From Atrina japonica (taxonomy: Eukaryota; Mollusca; Bivalvia; Pterioida; Pinnidae): 64,000 nt of DNA. Under the pieces are notes generated by a model. The model had not been told where the DNA came from, did no database searches, and saw only the letters and a program-made list of their open reading frames with translations. The DNA is taken from the NCBI GenBank assembly GCA_030159075.1, contig BROG01000046.1, positions 1,054,001 through 1,118,000 on the forward strand. The letters are read 5' to 3'. This document shows positions 45,001 through 57,869 of this stretch, piece after piece. The translations under genes were made by a program, and so were the position numbers. The number at the start of each line of letters is the position of its first letter. Positions within the stretch are counted from its first letter, which is position 1.

Positions 45001-46850
45001 AAATCACACGACAAGTGATACTGCAGGCTACGTATGTAGACAAAAGAGGCAGACGCACAGTTAAAAGAGGATGTAAGACGAGAACCGTCAAGAGAGTCGT
45101 CAGACAAGCGGACGCAGAAAGAAGAGACGGCAGACGAAGAAGAATGGTAGACACGAAGATGCAATAACAAAGAGCAACAGACAATAGACAAACAAGAGAT
45201 ACGAAAGCGAGTTGAGAGACAAGACGAATTGCAGCATGAGGAAAGGGAGAGGAGAGGGAGGGAATCGATACTAAGGAGCCGCGCCGCGCAGCCTCGGGGG
45301 AGCCAGGCGCGTAGGGCGCGAGGACGTTCCCCCGAACCAGAGCGAACGCCGAGGCGAAGACACGACGGCGGCACGCGCACAGGACCGCGACAGCGAGCGT
45401 TGCGCAGGAGTGTCGCGACGACGAGCGCTCGACCGCGGAGCGCAAAGGCCCGGCAACGCCGAGCGCCCGACGCGCCCCCGCCACGGCGCAGCACAAAGCC
45501 CACGGAGGCCACATCTCCGCCCCCGGACCAGAGCCGCGCCGATACCGCCCACAGTAAGGCCCAGCGAGGGTACCGTGGCGCGCCGACCGGCCGCACCCGA
45601 CCCGGCGCCCGCCGCGCAGCCCGCCCGCCCCGAGCGACAAGCAAGCCGGAAGAGGAGCGGCGCGACACGCGGCCGCTGCGACCGCCGCGAAGGCCGGCGA
45701 GCCACGCGCGCGCCGCGTTAGAGGAGGCCCGACAGACAACGCTGCCCGGCCGACCGGCAGCCGAGAAAAAGCGGCACAGAGAGACGAGCCCTGCATGAAC
45801 GCCGGCGAGCAGCACCAGCCGCAGCACCGGGAGCCCGACGGGGGGGCCGCAGTAACGCACCCGCCGCCAGGCAGAGCGCGGCCGGCCATCGAACCGGGGC
45901 CGCACCCCTCAAGCACGACTAGTACGGCGCCGCGACACGCGCCGTCGCAGGCGCCGCGTTTATCACCCCGCCGCGCACGCTCGTGCAGCGGCCACGGCGC
46001 ACGCCACGGGACGCGCGAAGGCGCGCACCCCGGCCGGCCACGCGACGAGCGCGAGGCGCGCGTGACCTGCCGCCAACGGCCCGCAACCAGCACCTGGCGG
46101 CGGCAGTCGGCCGCCCCGGAAGCGCGCGCCCCCAACGCGCCCGCGCGCCCTAGACGCGCGCCCACGCGCGGGCCCCCCCCCGGGGTCGCCGTCGCCAGCG
46201 CGCCACCCCCGCGCGGCCCCCGCGCGCCGACGTCGATCCGCCGAGCGTACGCACGGAGGCCGCCCGCCCGCACCCGCGGCGTGCCGCGCGGCGCTCTGCG
46301 CCGCGCGCGTCCGCGAAACCGCGCCGTCCTCTGTCCCGGCGCCCGCACGACGCCGCTCGCGGTGCTGCGCTGCTCGGAGCGCCGGCGGCGCGCTTGGCCG
46401 CGCGCCTGCGCCTCGTCTGCGCCACTCTGCCCGCGCCCGCTGGCCGGCGCAAGCGGCGCCGCAGCCACGCCGGCGCCCACAGCGCACGACGCAGACCCCG
46501 ACCGAAGACACGCGAGCGCGCCGACCAGCGAGCACACGACCCGGCCGCGGGAAGAGACCCCCAACGACCCAGATCTGCCGACGAGCGCCCGCCCCACGGC
46601 CGGAGAGGACAGCACGCGACGCCGCCGCGCGTGCGTCAGCGCGCACGAGACAAGCGCGAGATAGCGCCGACACCCGAGCGCACGCGACACGACCCGCCCC
46701 ACGTCCCCACGCCGCCGACAATAGGAGGCCGACGCCGCGACGCGGACAACGCGCGCGGACCCTCGCGCGCGTCAGCGGCGCGACCCCGCGCTGACAGCGG
46801 GACGAGAGCTCATACGTCGTCAGCCAGACCGCGCCCGCCACTCGGACCTC
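39091..46850. other. 7.76-kb GC-rich, T-poor block without coding signal
   Basis: The composition changes at exactly the end of the left duplication and changes back at exactly the start of the right one. The plus strand is rich in C, G and A and very poor in T; the line 40081-40140 has 22 G, 23 C, 13 A and 2 T. A purine-rich, lower-GC stretch lies at about 44700-45250. Long frames are open in all six readings at once because stop codons are rare. Their products are Arg/Ala/Pro mixtures with no domain, no codon-position pattern and no start context. There are no repeats, splice pairs or shared families inside. The block resembles random sequence of fixed composition. I infer a sequencing or assembly artefact as most likely; a real foreign or expanded insert is not excluded. 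Confidence 0.85.
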
Positions 46851-47269
46851 GACCGGTCGACAGGGGATGCTTACTCCTCCATGGCACCTGATCCCACCTC
46901 TTGGTTTCCAGAGGTCCGTGTTTGTCCATTTTTACCGGATTTGTATCTATGTCCTGGACATTCTATTGATTTATACTTTGGTATCTGAAATTTTTATATT
47001 TCATTCATTTTAGGTCACCTCCACCCCAAGGACAGGAATAATAATTTGAAAGTTAATATCCCGATCCTAAAACTTTATACATTTGAACCTCACTATTAAG
47101 CCCACTTAACTGACTCAAATTGGTCTCTATAGCAAGGTGGTTTCTAAAGTGAGGGCGTCTCAAATTTGATGTGGTCTCCTAAGCAAGTTGGTGTTTAGGT
47201 AATGTACCACTGTATTCGTTAGATACCAATACAGTTCTGGTGATCTGTATGGCGATGGACCTCTTGTTT
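46851..47269. repeat. Right copy of the direct duplication flanking the GC block
   Basis: This is the clean version of 38628-39090, lacking all the extra bases of the left copy. It begins GACCGGTCGACAGGGGATG (a retroelement tail) and ends CTCTTGTTT, followed by ordinary AT-rich sequence. Confidence 0.9.
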
Positions 47270-49615
47270 TTATTTTCTATACATCTGTCACATTTTAGCT
47301 CTTCGTGTGTTATATTTTCTGTCAACGTAGATGTATTTTTAAATATGTACAGTAATAGATGTTGTGTTGTCCATCCAAAGCATTTCAAATATCATGTCAT
47401 TGAAAGATAATGATACCAGTTTCATCTAGTATACATGATTATTTTCAATATTTTATTATTGTAACATGTTCTTGTATAGCTATATTATACATCCCGATTC
47501 AGAGGATTTATTTAAATTATCATTAAAAATAATTTCCGAACTCAAAGTGTTATGTAAATTGACCAGCTGTATTTGTTGAAATGCAAAATACTGCAAAAAA
47601 CTTTAAAAATATCGAACTTCAGGTAATTTTCCTAGAATGAGCATTTTATTCAGTTCCAGGTAACTCTGAAATAGAATGGTTGAGGTTAAAAAATGATAGT
47701 AAGGTAACACGTTCCGATTTCGATCATGTAGTTTTAGGCGCCGGAACCTTGTAGTACAAAATCTTACCGTATGAATGATCACTTGCATAAATTTAAAATA
47801 AATGCATACATGTTTTAATAATTAATATATCAGGTTTCAGAAGCATCTGACAACAAAAATAATGTCTAATGAAATCATCCATTTTTTAAAATTGAATTTC
47901 AATATGTGCGATCTCGGGATCAACTCCGTAACATGAATAAAAGTTATGGAAGATTTTATTGGGCATACGATCTCATCAGACAAAAGGCTGGAAGTCCATT
48001 CAGAGTCCCTAATTTGAGGATAACGGATAACGTTCTGTATCCAAGTCCTTCATCAACTGTAAATTCCCGGGATTGCCGAACATATTTTTCGTAATAACGA
48101 CTTTCTGTACATCCATTACGAAGCATGTAAAATATTATTTACCTCTTTGCTTTTCTGTTAGAGTCTCTTTCTTTTAGATTATGTTTGCTAACCTAATGAA
48201 CAAATATGAATAATATATATCTTGTTTACTTTTATTGTTTACACAATTGTAGTGCATATTTGATGTTAAAATTGTACACGATTTCTGTAACTTTTGTAAG
48301 TAACTCATATGAACAATTTGTACAGCACATATTCATCATAGATGCGGTCCTATAACATTGGATGGCAAAATGATAATAAACTGCTCCAGAAAAGGACGTC
48401 AAAAAAGTCCATCACTTACTGTGACGTAACTATCTTATGGGTATTTGTGTCATATCGCCGTCAAAAGTTACAGGATCCCAGTTTCACTAATTATCGTCCC
48501 GTAAACTTTGCCTGTAAACGTAGACGTAAACTTTAGATGTAACTCGCCAATGAGTTAAGATTTGATTCACATGTGCGTAATTTCAGTTTTTCTAAGGATC
48601 GTAAATGTATGCTTACACGTTACCCTACACTTGATTACATGTGAAATCAGCAGTGCTTTAGTAGCTGGTGTAAACTCTGACGTTAGTTTATGCGTAAGAA
48701 GAAAGATACAACCTTTAGTGAAACTTATTTTAAACATAAGTTACGACGTCTACATTTACCTCTACACATAAAGTTACGAACTTTCGTCAAACTGGTCAGT
48801 TTACGGCATTTACTGTAATCAGATATATAGGACATAATTGTTATTTACATCAGCAAATGATATTTTATCATCTTGTAATAGAAACTCGTGTTATGGTAAG
48901 ATTTCATGTACAGCTGTTTTATGGTCATGTTGTAAATGTTTTGAGAACATTCAATTTTGTGTATTTTTTTTATATATACTGATTCCAGATGTTCACTTAA
49001 AATATTCTGCAAATATTTACAACAGTGAGACCCGTCTCATATCAACTCTTTGTAATTCTAATGTCTGTATGAACTGGTTTTAACTTTCACTTTAACATAA
49101 GATACCAATGCTAATTTTCTGATCACATAGTTCATTGCTTAATTTGCTTTTTCAGGTTTATTAATCAAACATTGTTTCCACGGCTATCCTCAGCAGTAAA
49201 CATAATAACCATCAAATAAACAAGACCTTAAATTCATTTTCCACATTGTATATAAATGAAAATGAAATATATTTAGATTTACTTGTGTATTTTGTAAGGT
49301 AGCACAAACACTACCTGTTGAAATTAAACATCACACAAAGAATTGATGGTTAATGTTGTATCTTTTCTGCAGTCAGTTTACAGAATAATACTCTATAAGT
49401 GAAATTTTTAACGAGATGCAAATTTAGCAATTTATCCGGATATTGTTCAAAAACTGAATTCCAATTCAGGAGGTATGGGGTGAAAAGAGATATAGCTTTT
49501 GGGGAACTCAAAAAATCAGAGGTAACAAAGTATTAACTATCAGAAAGTCAGTCAAAAAGACAATCTGACGACTAATATCATACAATTAACTCATTTAGTG
49601 AATCATTGTATTTCC
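47270..49615. other. Intergenic AT-rich sequence between the two convergent genes
   Basis: No exon with matching splice sites is recognised on either strand. Short open frames here have no motif. The 3' end of the minus-strand nucleoporin-like gene would be expected in this direction but was not found by eye. Confidence 0.4.
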
Positions 49616-49943
49616 AAAGGGGCATTAGCTGTGTTTACCAAAAAAACAAAAACATTTCGATTTCTTTTATTTTTACTACTTGTACTTGATGTACAATAAC
49701 AAATATGACTTTAGACCTCTGTATACAAGCATAAAGAATCTTATATTCTTAGTAAGGTCGAGTTAATTAATTGCGATTGAAAAAGTGAAAAACCTGGGTT
49801 TCTCAAGCAATTATCACAAAATACATAGGAATTTAAGAATTTTTTTGCTCGTGTATACCTCTTTTTTTGTTAATGTATATAAATCTAAATAGTAAAAAGG
49901 GAAAATCAATTGTTAAAAAAAATCACAGCTAATGTTCCTTTAA
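49616..49943. mobile_element. AAGGGGCATTAGCTG family, copy 5
   Basis: The ends AAAGGGGCATTAGCTGTG and CACAGCTAATGTTCCTTT enclose the family body (CTTGTACTTGATGTACAATA). Confidence 0.75.
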
Positions 49944-50349
49944 GAATATACTTTAGTTTTACAGCAAATCAAATTGTGAAAATTTCATTCAAATTCATTA
50001 TGCAACATCTGCTAAGTAAGAATTTAAATCACAAGTGTTATATTTCCCCCTGAAAACAATGAAACTTCTATAAATCAATAATTGAACCAAATGTGTCTTT
50101 AGGGGTGAATGGGTGAAGTTTCAAGAAACAAAATATGCAAGTTGTTGAACAACTGATTGGCATGTTCTCAATGAAAAATATATTATATAAAGATAATAAA
50201 AGAATAAATAAAAAAGACAAAGCACACAATTTTATATGAAAAAAACCCCAAATTTAATCTTTGTAATTATTCCAATTTTACATCACATATAGTACTCAAT
50301 AGTAGCTGAACTGGAAATTATACACACACTCTCAGAGTACAAAGTTCAA

Positions 50350-51330
50350 AGTGTGTCTTGGAAAGAAGCTGACAGTAGTGATAAAATTTTCAGAATGTAT
50401 ATATATACGATTCTTGTAAAAAGGATAACTTTTTCAGTCATCTCACATTTGATGACAATTTTGATAAACTTTTCAGTCATCCCAAATATGATGACAATTC
50501 CTATACAATTTTCAATCACTCAACATTTGTTGACAATTCCATTAAACTTTTCTGTCAGCCCACATTTAATGACAATACTTATAAAATTTTCAGTCACCCC
50601 AGATTTGATAATGATACTGATAAAATTTTCTATCGCCTCACATTTGACAACTACAAATAAAATTTTCTGATTCTATGTTGTACATCAGATACTTACAGTA
50701 TTGAACATTTCTGTTTCTTTACATATTAATAATGCAAACAATGACAAGATTTTCAGCTTCTTTACCATGCTGTAGTAATGAAATGATCAGTCTATATCTG
50801 GGGATACTGCAAGTGATAAAGTTTTCATTCTTTATATCAGATGCTGGTAATAATAGAATTTTCAGCTCTTTATATCAGATGCTGATAATGACAGAATTTT
50901 CAGATTCTATATATCAGTTTCTGATAATGACATAATTTTCACTCTTTATATTGCAAGCTGGCAATAACAGAATTTTCATATTCTACATATCTGATCCCAA
51001 AAGTGATGAAATTTTTCAGAATCAATACATATCCAAGGAGCAAGTAGTAAAACTGCCACATCAGCTTTAAACACGGGTGAAAGTGTTCAGGTCTCTTAAC
51101 AGCAGATGTTGGTGAAAAAGAAAAACCCTTTACAAGACACATTGGAAATGATAAGATTTCCAATCACTTTGATTCAGATGATAAGTTTTCAGCTTCTTTT
51201 CAGCAATGGATGATTTTTTGTGTCATCACAACCATTATCAATAGTGATAGTCACACATTACAAAGCATGAGATAATAATGATATTTTCAGTCTGTAAATG
51301 TTTGATGCAGGTAATGATGAGATTTTCAAT
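50350..51330. repeat. Diverged tandem repeats around TTTTCAGTC
   Basis: Between 50420 and 50660 units of 36-39 bases carry TTTTCAGTCATCTCACATTT and TGATGACAAT. From 50700 the units become GATAATGACAGAATTTTCAG with looser spacing. The array looks old and non-coding; nothing else is seen in 51331-53124. Confidence 0.65.
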
Positions 51331-53124
51331 TTCTCCCTATAAACACATGCAGAGTGTGGTAACATCAGACTGAGTTAGTGGCTTGACTTACAAACTCTTT
51401 ACATCAAAACTACTACTGATGATAGTTTTCAGACTACACATGTCTGTAATGACAAGATAATCAGTCCTTTTAAACAGATTTTGCAGGCTCTCTGTACATC
51501 AGACAAAGGTCTTTTACATCATGTTATACATTTTACCTGAGACGCTAGTAATTATAGAATATTCCAATTCTCTTCAAGTAATGAGCATAATCTTAAGATT
51601 TTCAGGATCTGTACCCTACTTACTGAAGTAGTCTATTTGTCTTTTCACATCACAGCGAGTACTGATAATAGTTACTTTTCTTACTTCAGATAAAGGTAGG
51701 ATGATTTTTTTTCAGCCTTCTTGAAATGGGATGCCTGTATTCATTTGACACTTAATCATCAAATACACACATTACTGAATCAATCCAGTAAGAAAATTGT
51801 CATGAATCTTTAGACATCCACAATATCAAAGTGAGACATCACAACTGAACTTTGTTCAGAGATAAAATACTGTAACATAATCATTGTCTTCCATACTTCA
51901 GGACATGTGTATTGGGATCTGTACGCTTGTCAAGGCTTGTAGATAAACATTTAACATTTATATACATCAACTGCAGACGATGTTAGATGCCAGCATTTCT
52001 AAAACATTTAGCCTGCCCTTATGTAGTTGTGGTACACAACAAGATCCATATTAATCGCCTAGGAATCATAATTGTTAAAAACCTGACTTTGACATATAAA
52101 ACCAAAACACAACACTAGATGAATGTTCTAGATGGCGCTGCACATTTTACTGCTTACAGAAGAATGCTCTTCTGGCAATGTATCCCTGTGTGTATCTATC
52201 TGCAGTACATTTTGAGCATTTGTCGATTTCATACACTGATGCATTGTCAATATTTCTCTTCACCACTGGTTCGTCATCATAACAATATCATACATGATCT
52301 GCGATATTGTCCTGTAACTAAAAAAAAAAACATGTATATATATATTTATATATAAAAAATTGTCTTAAGACATTATTAAAAAAACCATAGAGGCAAAAAC
52401 ACGAAAGTAAGCAACAGCACTAGATGGCACAAGATACGCCCATCCACAGACCATAATAAGTTGTGACATTAAGGATCGGTGATATGGAGTAAGAAACATG
52501 GCCCCTTAACCAGTCTAGGTAAAGGAACTAGCAAACCTCTTGTCAATCATGTCTAATTTATATCAATTTCTAATGACAAAGTCCCATAACTCGAAAGAAT
52601 CGAATGGTAACAAGCCTTTTAAAATGGAATCATAGATTGTGTAAAATTTTGTATGGATTGGTAAAAGCAAACTTGATTTACTTTCAGATATGTAAAAAAA
52701 TTTTGACAAATTTTAATGAATAAAGTCCCATAATTCCATGATAATAGTAAGTAGTTTCCATGGTACAAAACATTGTGTAAACAAATTTGAAGGATTTCTA
52801 AAGGCAAACTCAAATTATTGTGAGACATGCACAAACGGATGAACCGACAACAGAACACAATAATACATCCGTCATAGACGGGTGTATAAAAACACAATTT
52901 TCTTTTCTCTTTTTTTTTCTTCATCCAACAGTGAAAACAAAATTTCCTTCAAATAACAGAATATTTCATGGATAATTATAGACCAGAAATTCCTCTAGAA
53001 ACCCTGACATTCAAGGAACCAAGATCTCTGATCAAACAATATTAAGACAGGACAATGGCAGCATACTTACGGTATCACATGTCTTCCTGTATCCTAGAGT
53101 CAATTACAATTCAGCTAAATGTAC

Positions 53125-53209
53125 CTGCTATATCAGGAGATTTGATATGCTTGTCTTCATTGTTACTTTGTGGTCCACTTACTCCTATTGGAGAACTAAA
53201 CTGAAAATC
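53125..53209 (-). CDS. NUP153-like exon g (85 bases), FQFSSPI motif
   Basis: Minus-strand acceptor TTTTCAG, donor-like GTACAT, starting in phase 0. It encodes DFQFSSPIGVSGPQSNNEDK then HIKSPDIA and one extra base. If the donor is skipped the frame ends six codons later (GTFS then TGA), so this could also be the last coding exon of a short form. A GTAAGTATG donor lies about 55 bases further on (near 53071). Confidence 0.6.
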
Positions 53210-56200
53210 CTGAAAATTGTGATAAAAAATACATCAGATAAAAATAATAAAATCTAAGGTTTTTAAAGTCCAAACCCATGAAATATAAATATTAAAGTGG
53301 GATTAAACAATGCAGGAAAGTAGAAGTAAAATTATATATATATATATATATATGCATTGATTAAATTGAGATTAGTTTGCAAATTATCGCTCATCATATT
53401 ATCTACAAAGATTACTCCGATACCAAAATTTTCACACTTAACTACTTACCACTACTGAATTTGATAATTCCGTTTTACCGGGCACAGAGACTGATGTTTG
53501 AATTGGTGTAGAGAAACTATATGTAAGATGACATTTATCATCTTCAGCTTTAGATACCGGAGAATATGGCTTTTTTACAGCTGTTGTTTTGTCACAGTTA
53601 AAGTTCGGCATAGTTGTTAGAGGAAGTACAAAGTCTGTCTTAAGTTCTTGGATCTCAAACTGAAAAAGGCACAACAAACTTGAAATACTACAAAAGAAAT
53701 AATAAACCTACAATGACAGAATAAATATACTACAAGAGATTGCTAAAGGTGGGATAGCTAAACTGTGGAGCTTTGTATTTCAAAACCATAGTATAATGTA
53801 AATACATCTGGAATCTGAGTTTCAAGGTCAAAGGTGAAGGTCAAGGTCAACTAATGTCATCATGTTCTATCATAATATAAATTTTGGATTGACCACTGGA
53901 ATACTTGACAAATGATCAAAACAGCAAGTCCTTCGAATTCATCATTTTAATCATCTGAAGGGGAGCCGATGAGATACCAGTAGTCTGGCATGAATACTTG
54001 TATAAACAATGTTACCAAAGAGTACAAAGCTAAACTCGCAGTAACATTTTTACTAGGGGTGGGACGGTTCAGGATTTTTTTGGTTCGGTTTTTTCAGTTT
54101 TGGTTCACGGTTTTTTCAGTTCAGTTCATCAAACAACTGACTCTTGGACTCCAAATGCAACCAAAGAAGTATAAACACATTCTAGAACTAATGTTGGTCG
54201 AATGGCACATATTTTTAACCTAAATATGGGACCCTGTGGTGCAACACAGCAGTAAGTGGGTTCTAGTTTATATCTCTAGCCTACCTTACACTACATTGTG
54301 AAATTACATGTATATATCTTTAAGATAAATCTGTACATGGCACAGTAGCATTTCTAACAAGCTACTGATCAATGATACAGCAATACATTGTAATTTGCTT
54401 ATATGGAATACTTGCGTTTAAAATATTCTCTCCATTTACATTGTAAGAGAAATATGCTGTATTGCTATGTTTAATTCACTAACAAATTTTACTCTTGACA
54501 TCTGGTTTAATCCTTACTTCTTTGGAATTACATTTTGGAAAACAAATATTTACGAGAGGGTATAGAATACCACAGGCTGAGGTTAACGGATCAACTGTCA
54601 AAAACTTGGCCTTTCTGCAGCAGAGTAACTCAGTAAGTGTGTAGACACAACAGAGTAAACACTGTATGTCAAATTGTCATTTTCATTACTTGAAAGACTT
54701 GCCTACTCACTGTTGATTATGCATTACCATATTTGTCATCAGCATCTGATATCAGTTGGAAATAATCCCACACGAAAGTAACTCGAATTACTCAAGCCCT
54801 TTCTGTTCCTGATCCCCACTTCATTCGAGAAATGAAGTGATAGTAGTGAGCGAGATATAATGACTTTTTAACAACACGAAAGAATAGCTTCATATTAGCG
54901 CCATTTACAATTCATACTGATCGCAATAAATACCTAACAGACACAATGTTACGAAATAGCTGCAAGATATTTAGAGACTGGATATTTACTCGCATTTACA
55001 TTCATATTATATCTGTATTAATCATCATCATTTATATTTATATATCATCATATATTTACATTACAAATTATCATTTATAGATTATTTTATATTCTGATAA
55101 AGAATACTATGTTTATTTAAAATTAGAAGTATTGGTGTCCGCTTCAAGTAAACCTGATGACTTTTGGGTCATTAGAAGGACCATATTGAAAAATAATTTT
55201 TGAACCGAACCAAACTGAAATCAGGAATATAAGAACCAAACTGATCGGTTCGACATCAACGGTTCGATTCTTCGGTTTTTAACCGAACCGTCGCACCCCT
55301 AATTTTTACATACTCATCAAAATAACACTGAAAATAGACAAAATCCAAAACAGGGCCATTTTTACAAAAAATACAATAGAGGCAGTTAAACTTGACTTCC
55401 AATTATCTTTTTAACTTGACACTGATGCCAGAGTGATAGCGTAAGATCACTTCTTCACTTCATTGAGGTGAACTAAAAATTGTTATCAATTCAAAAAAAC
55501 TACAATTTTCTTACCAAATCATTTTCATCCTGATTTCTTTTTGGTGCATGTCTCTGAAATTTTTTGTCTTTCATTTTTCCGCCTACACTAAATGGCTGAG
55601 AATGATCAGCTTTGGATCTACAATAAAGAAATCAGGCATGTTGCTAAAATATGATGCAAATGTGTTTGAATGAAGCAAAGGGAACAACATGTTACAAGAT
55701 TTTAAATGAAATAAATAAATATGTGGATTTCAGATAAAAATAAAAAAATTGTGTCATCCACATTCAAAAAATAATTTCAACGACAATCAAGAATGAATGT
55801 CTAAATCTAGAATTTATCATTATTTCACGAGTCTGATAAAAACATTTTTGTGGTAAAATTTTTATATTTCTAATTTTTTTCCTTCATTGCAATTTCAATA
55901 ATTGGTAACAAATCTATATACAGTCAAACGACGCCCCTCATATAACGACTTCCTGTCCATAATGACCGTATTTGAACTGCCGCTTGAGAATTACTATACA
56001 TTTACCCCGTATATAGCGACCACCTGCCTTACGCGACTGGCAACTGCTATATTTTGTCCGCCAGTAGTTGTCCTACTTGCATATAGTGACTGCTTACACA
56101 CTTACTACTTGTGGAAGGGAGATAACTCGTAGATAATTCTCGCGGGACAATTCGAGATCTAATCAACAACATGGCGCAATACACGATGTTTTGGACAGTC

Positions 56201-57803
56201 ACAACACACCTGGAGGTGTCAATTAATGCCCCAGGTAGTAATTAGGCACTAAGATGTGCTTTATGGCAGGGTGTTTTTATAACCAGGAACTAACAATCAT
56301 CGCTGACTGATTGATGGTTTGTTTTCGATCATCAAATAATGACCTTAAGTTTCCGGTGATGATAACTTAATCGGCGAAAGACTAAGACTAAAAAGGAAAA
56401 ACTTCAGAAAGGACACACTTTGTGACAAGGTGTTTTCACAAACAGGAGCATTTAAATATCATCGCTGAACGACTGATGAATTGTTTACTCGTATTCCGGA
56501 ATAAAGACCACCTGTCTATAAAGACTGTTTTGTAAATCGCCCTGAGCGGTCTTTATATACAAGTTTGACTGTAGTTGTAATTAATGCTGGATCTAAAAAT
56601 TTCAAAATAATCTGTGAATTTAAACTGATCACAATGAGAGAAATTTCATGGCATTCTGATAAGACTTTCACCATATAAGAATGTCAATCATATTTACTGT
56701 ATATGTGATGTTGATGGCTCTGTTCTTGTTGGCTGTATACCACCTAATCCTGTATTCCTGAAAAATAAATTAAACATCTTCACAAACCAATAAATGAAGA
56801 GAACACACTTCCAACATGTAAGAGTATTGTTATCAAACTAAGTATGTAACAAACTTTAGTCTCAATATGTGACAGGAGGATCTATATTCAGTCTGATAAT
56901 GTAACAAGAGGTTCTATACTCAGTCTGATAATGTAACAAGAAGTTCTATACTCAGTCTGACAATGTAACAAGAGGTTCTGTACTCAGTCTGATAATGTAA
57001 CAAGAGGTTCTATACTCAGTCTGACATTGTAACAAGAGGTTCTATACTCAGTCTGACAATGTAACAAGAGGTTCTATATTCAGTCTGCCTATGTGACAAG
57101 AGGTTCAATACTCAGTACAAGTATGTAACAAGAGGTTCTATATAAGAAGTAAAAAAATATTTCTGGTTCTCAGACACCGCCACACGCAAAAATAAATCGC
57201 CGATGAAACCATTTTATTCACAATTCATAAAAAAATCATCACTATGTGACAAGTGAAAATATCAGTCATTTCTGAAGGCTTAAGTTTTGAAAATGATCCA
57301 TTTCCTTCTATTTGTAGTTCAAAATGCACTTCTAAAAGGCAATCAGAAACTAAAACAATTATTTTATTGGCAATTCAACAAGTAAATCTTTACCTCATTC
57401 CCAACAACGTCACAGAATACATGGTGTGTTTTCTGATGTTGCTTGCAGTTTATGAAGGAAGTGGAAGTTGGGTGCTAAATGAAAGAACTGATACCGAACG
57501 GAACTGAATTTCAGGATGTGTTAAAATGATGATACATGTAACACAATATAGTGTATAGAAGTTTGAAAATCTGAATTAAATGTAGGTGAATGATAAAAGT
57601 AAAATAAGTTACTGTAAATAAAAGTTTTAATGAAATACATAAAAATGGATAGCTATTGTTTCCAAAAATGAAAAACTTACTTTTGGAATTGCATAGAATT
57701 TTAAACACACAGTGGATACAGCTTTGTAAAATAGTAATTGATGATAATTATAATGATGCATTTACAATTAATTTTCTTGTAGTTTCAAAGTATTTTTATG
57801 TGT

Positions 57804-57869
<66 letters not shown>

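Noticed and set aside
39120..46841. Many frames of 100-692 residues rich in Arg, Ala, Pro and Gly on both strands
   Set aside because: All six frames are open together in T-poor, GC-rich sequence, with no frame preferred and no recognisable motif, so they are not supported as genes.
39091..46850. Bacterial contamination or a high-GC horizontally acquired gene cluster
   Set aside because: No gene order, ribosome-binding sites, codon-position bias or recognisable protein is visible, and T is depleted on one strand only.
38628..47269. LTR retrotransposon with the 419/463-bp repeats as LTRs
   Set aside because: The repeats begin inside a known retroelement tail, do not start TG or end CA, and no gag, protease, RT or primer-binding site lies between them.
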